Origin: CAIVAT01 sp037131145
GTDB lineage: Bacteria; Bacteroidota; Bacteroidia; Bacteroidales; FEN-979
Assembly (NCBI GenBank): GCA_037131145.1
Contig: JBAXRP010000199.1
Location: 1-8,546, forward strand
DNA length: 8,546 nucleotides
Reading direction: 5' to 3'
Shown here: positions 7,137-8,546 of the stretch, one piece after another
How the letters are laid out: each line of letters opens with the position of its first letter
How positions within the stretch are numbered: the first letter of the stretch is position 1
Translations under genes and position numbers: made by a program
The notes under the pieces: generated by a model
The model's database searches: none
Seen by the model: the letters and a program-made list of their open reading frames with translations, nothing else
What the model was told of the DNA's origin: nothing

Positions 7137-8139
7137 AAGCGACCTGCCGCTGGTTTCAATTGTAATTCCTTCGTTTAATGCTGCAAAGCATATTGAAGCC
7201 ACGTTGCTTTCGGCGCTTAACCAGTCATATCCCAACATCGAAATTTTTGTTGTCGACGATGGCTCTGCTGATGACACACTCGCTATAGCCGGGAAATATG
7301 TATCGGAAAGAGTATCCCTCATTTCTCAAAAAAACGACGGCGCCTGTCGTGCGCGAAACAACGGACTTAATCGGAGCAAAGGCAAATACATTCAGTTTCT
7401 CGACGCCGATGATTTGCTGAGCTCTGACAAAATAGCCGAACAGGTAAGGGAGCTTGAGATGTACCCCGACCATCTTGCCGTATGCACAACTGTTCATTTT
7501 CGCGATGGCGTTGATCCATTTACTGTTCCTATTCCCGATGAAGCGCATTTTCTTTACAATACTGAGGATATTCCTGAATTTCTAGCCCGGTTATGGGGCG
7601 CCGACGGATTACCCTGGATGGTTCAAACCAGCGCGTGGCTCACGCCTGTTTCGTTGATCAAAGAAGCCGGCGAATGGGACGAAACGATTCTTCTCGATCA
7701 GGATGGCGAATTTTTTACTCGCGTTATGCTTGCAGGCAAAGGAATCCGCCTGTGCAACGGCGTGAACTATTACCGGAAATTTGTGTATGGTTCCAATGTC
7801 GCCTCAAAGGCGCACAAGCCCGAAAACCTTAGAAGTAAGCTACGGGCTCTTGATTTGAAAAGCAGTTATGTTTTGAAGCGTGAAGATAATCCGCGGCTCC
7901 GGCGCGCCATTGCCAGCCAGTATATGCAGGTAGCAGTTGAGGCGTATCCCGTGTTCCCTGAATTATTCAGCGAAGCATGGCGAAAATGCAAAGCTCAGGG
8001 GCAACCTCCGGTAATTCCAGTCCTTGGAGGAAAAGCGATTGAAACCATAAAGCGCCTCCTGGGATGGAAATCAGCCAAATGGTTCAGTTTTCAAATACAT
8101 AAACACACTGCTTTTCTGCTTAGATCAAGTTGTAAATAA
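7129..8139 (+). CDS. Family-2 glycosyltransferase (last gene of the operon)
   Basis: This is a 336-residue GT2 enzyme. Motifs are VSIVIPSFNAAKH (9-21), VVDDGSADDT (41-50), KNDGACRARNNGL (68-80), the metal-binding LDADDLL (91-97) and LLDQDGEFFTRV (188-199) as the probable catalytic-base region. The C-terminal 80 residues are not recognisable to me and end in a basic stretch. I start at the ATG at 7129 because MAESDLPLVSIVIP fits the family N-terminus; an in-frame TTG at 7087 would extend it inside the acyltransferase gene and is unlikely. The chosen ATG overlaps the acyltransferase stop (ATGGCTGA), a typical coupling arrangement. Repeat DNA begins within about 25-30 nt of the stop, so this is probably the operon end. 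Substrates are unknown. Confidence 0.92.
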   Translation: MAESDLPLVSIVIPSFNAAKHIEATLLSALNQSYPNIEIFVVDDGSADDTLAIAGKYVSERVSLISQKNDGACRARNNGLNRSKGKYIQFLDADDLLSSDKIAEQVRELEMYPDHLAVCTTVHFRDGVDPFTVPIPDEAHFLYNTEDIPEFLARLWGADGLPWMVQTSAWLTPVSLIKEAGEWDETILLDQDGEFFTRVMLAGKGIRLCNGVNYYRKFVYGSNVASKAHKPENLRSKLRALDLKSSYVLKREDNPRLRRAIASQYMQVAVEAYPVFPELFSEAWRKCKAQGQPPVIPVLGGKAIETIKRLLGWKSAKWFSFQIHKHTAFLLRSSCK

Positions 8140-8163
8140 GTTTGGAATCAGGTATTATGAAAA

Positions 8164-8244
8164 ATAATTTCACCCCTTCGGGGTTTAAAACGGGCGCTTC
8201 AATTCTTTCTATAATCATTTCACCCCTTCGGGGTTTGCAAAAAC
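8164..8244 (-). repeat. Two units of a GC-richer hairpin-repeat subfamily, minus-strand orientation
   Basis: Two copies of the palindrome ACCCC-TTC-GGGGT lie 50 nt apart (8172-8184 and 8222-8234), each preceded by a TTTC and an A/T-rich stretch. Read on the minus strand, each unit is AACCCCGAAGGGGTGAAAT; the rightmost continues with GATTATAG. This matches the 52-bp family (ATCCCGAAGGGATGACAT, then GATTATAG), except that the outer stem pair T-A has become C-G on both sides. They are therefore diverged relatives in inverted orientation. The first hairpin is 32 nt after the last stop codon and could end transcription, but the following T run is only three long, so a terminator role is tentative. 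Confidence 0.8.
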
Positions 8245-8288
8245 GTCGATTAGATAAAATGTTGATTGGTTGCAAATCCCGGAGGGAT
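8222..8288. repeat. Inverted repeat where the two repeat subfamilies meet head to head
   Basis: The left arm is 8222-8240 and the right arm 8270-8288, with a 29-nt spacer. The arms share TTGCAAA followed by a hairpin palindrome and match at 16 of 19 positions. Two of the three differences are the compensatory stem pair (C-G against T-A), and the third is in the loop. It marks the point from which the minus-strand and plus-strand repeats diverge. A larger cruciform or RNA stem could form, but each arm is also self-complementary, so local hairpins compete with it. Confidence 0.6.
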
Positions 8289-8546
8289 GACATGATAATA
8301 GATTGAAAAGATTGTTTTTGAAACAGAATCCCGGAAGGATGACATGATAATAGATTGAAAAGATTGTTTTTGAAACAGAATCCCGTAGGGATGACATGAT
8401 TATAGATTGAAAAGATTGGCTTTGCAACAGAATCCCGAAGGGATGACAGGATTATAGATTGAAAAGATTGGATTTGCAACAGAATCCCAATGGGATGACA
8501 TGATTATAGATTGAAAAGATTGTTTTTGAAACAGAATCCCGAAGGG
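8268..8546 (+). repeat. 52-bp tandem hairpin-repeat array (right flank)
   Basis: Units begin at 8268, 8320, 8372, 8424, 8476 and 8528, an exact 52-nt period; the sixth is cut by the window edge after 19 nt. The first unit has a divergent start (GGTTGCAAATCCC). Each unit has the hairpin ATCCC-NNN-GGGAT, then TGACATGAT(T/A)ATAG, then GATTG-AAAA-GATTG and a T-rich end. The loop varies (GGA, GTA, GAA, AAT) while the stem is kept in all full units except the one at 8328, which has a C/A mismatch. Whole units are conserved, with no unique spacers, so this is not a CRISPR array. The period is not a multiple of three and the frame is not kept, so it does not code for a repeat protein. The same family flanks the operon at 1-104. 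The function is unknown. Confidence 0.93.

Noticed and set aside
8120..8479. Minus-strand open reading frames of 119 and 70 codons across the repeats
   Set aside because: They read through the hairpin repeats; the 52-nt period shifts frame at each unit, so the protein is not periodic and the frames are open by chance. The longer one also overlaps the end of the last GT2.
8268..8546. A CRISPR array
   Set aside because: The whole 52-nt unit is conserved, leaving no unique spacers, and no cas genes are nearby.
8524..8546. End overlap suggesting a circular element
   Set aside because: The last 23 nt match positions 5-27 exactly, but the match stops there (T against G) and is simply one copy of the tandem repeat; no plasmid or phage genes are present.

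Overview
The window is one compact, entirely plus-strand gene cluster for making and exporting a cell-surface polysaccharide, probably an O-antigen or similar glycan of the ABC-transporter-dependent type. Eight genes fill about 209-8139. The two export genes come first: wzm (membrane subunit) and wzt (ATPase with a C-terminal glycan-recognition domain). Next come four family-2 glycosyltransferases (GT2), a left-handed beta-helix acyltransferase, and a fifth GT2. Gaps are short (3 to 47 nt) and two gene pairs overlap (20 nt and 8 nt), so it reads as one operon.

The organism is most likely a member of the Bacteroidota, possibly an environmental or uncultured one. Start codons lack Shine-Dalgarno sequences and are preceded by A/T-rich stretches. 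The Wzm and Wzt proteins, including the N-terminal insert of Wzt, look like those I know from that phylum. GC content is moderate by eye. This is inference; no marker gene is present.

Layout: 1-104 holds the end of a tandem array with a 52-bp period; 105-208 is an A/T-rich leader that should carry the promoter, though none is recognisable; 209-2391 is the exporter; 2401-6353 holds four GT2 genes; 6357-7136 is the acyltransferase; 7129-8139 is the fifth GT2; 8140-8546 is almost wholly repeats. The right-hand repeats comprise two diverged units reading on the minus strand, then at least five and a half units of the 52-bp family on the plus strand, continuing past the window edge.

How the genes work together (inference from the pathway): the cytoplasmic GT2 enzymes would build the glycan on a lipid carrier, the acyltransferase would add acyl (probably acetyl) groups, the Wzt C-terminal domain would recognise the finished chain, and Wzm/Wzt would move it across the inner membrane. 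No initiating sugar-phosphate transferase, nucleotide-sugar synthesis gene or ligase is present, so those functions must lie elsewhere.

The genes belong to known families. The least explained part is the repeat DNA: a short-hairpin repeat family that flanks the operon on both sides in the same orientation, has a conserved stem with a variable loop, and has a head-to-head second subfamily whose stem differs by a paired, compensatory change.
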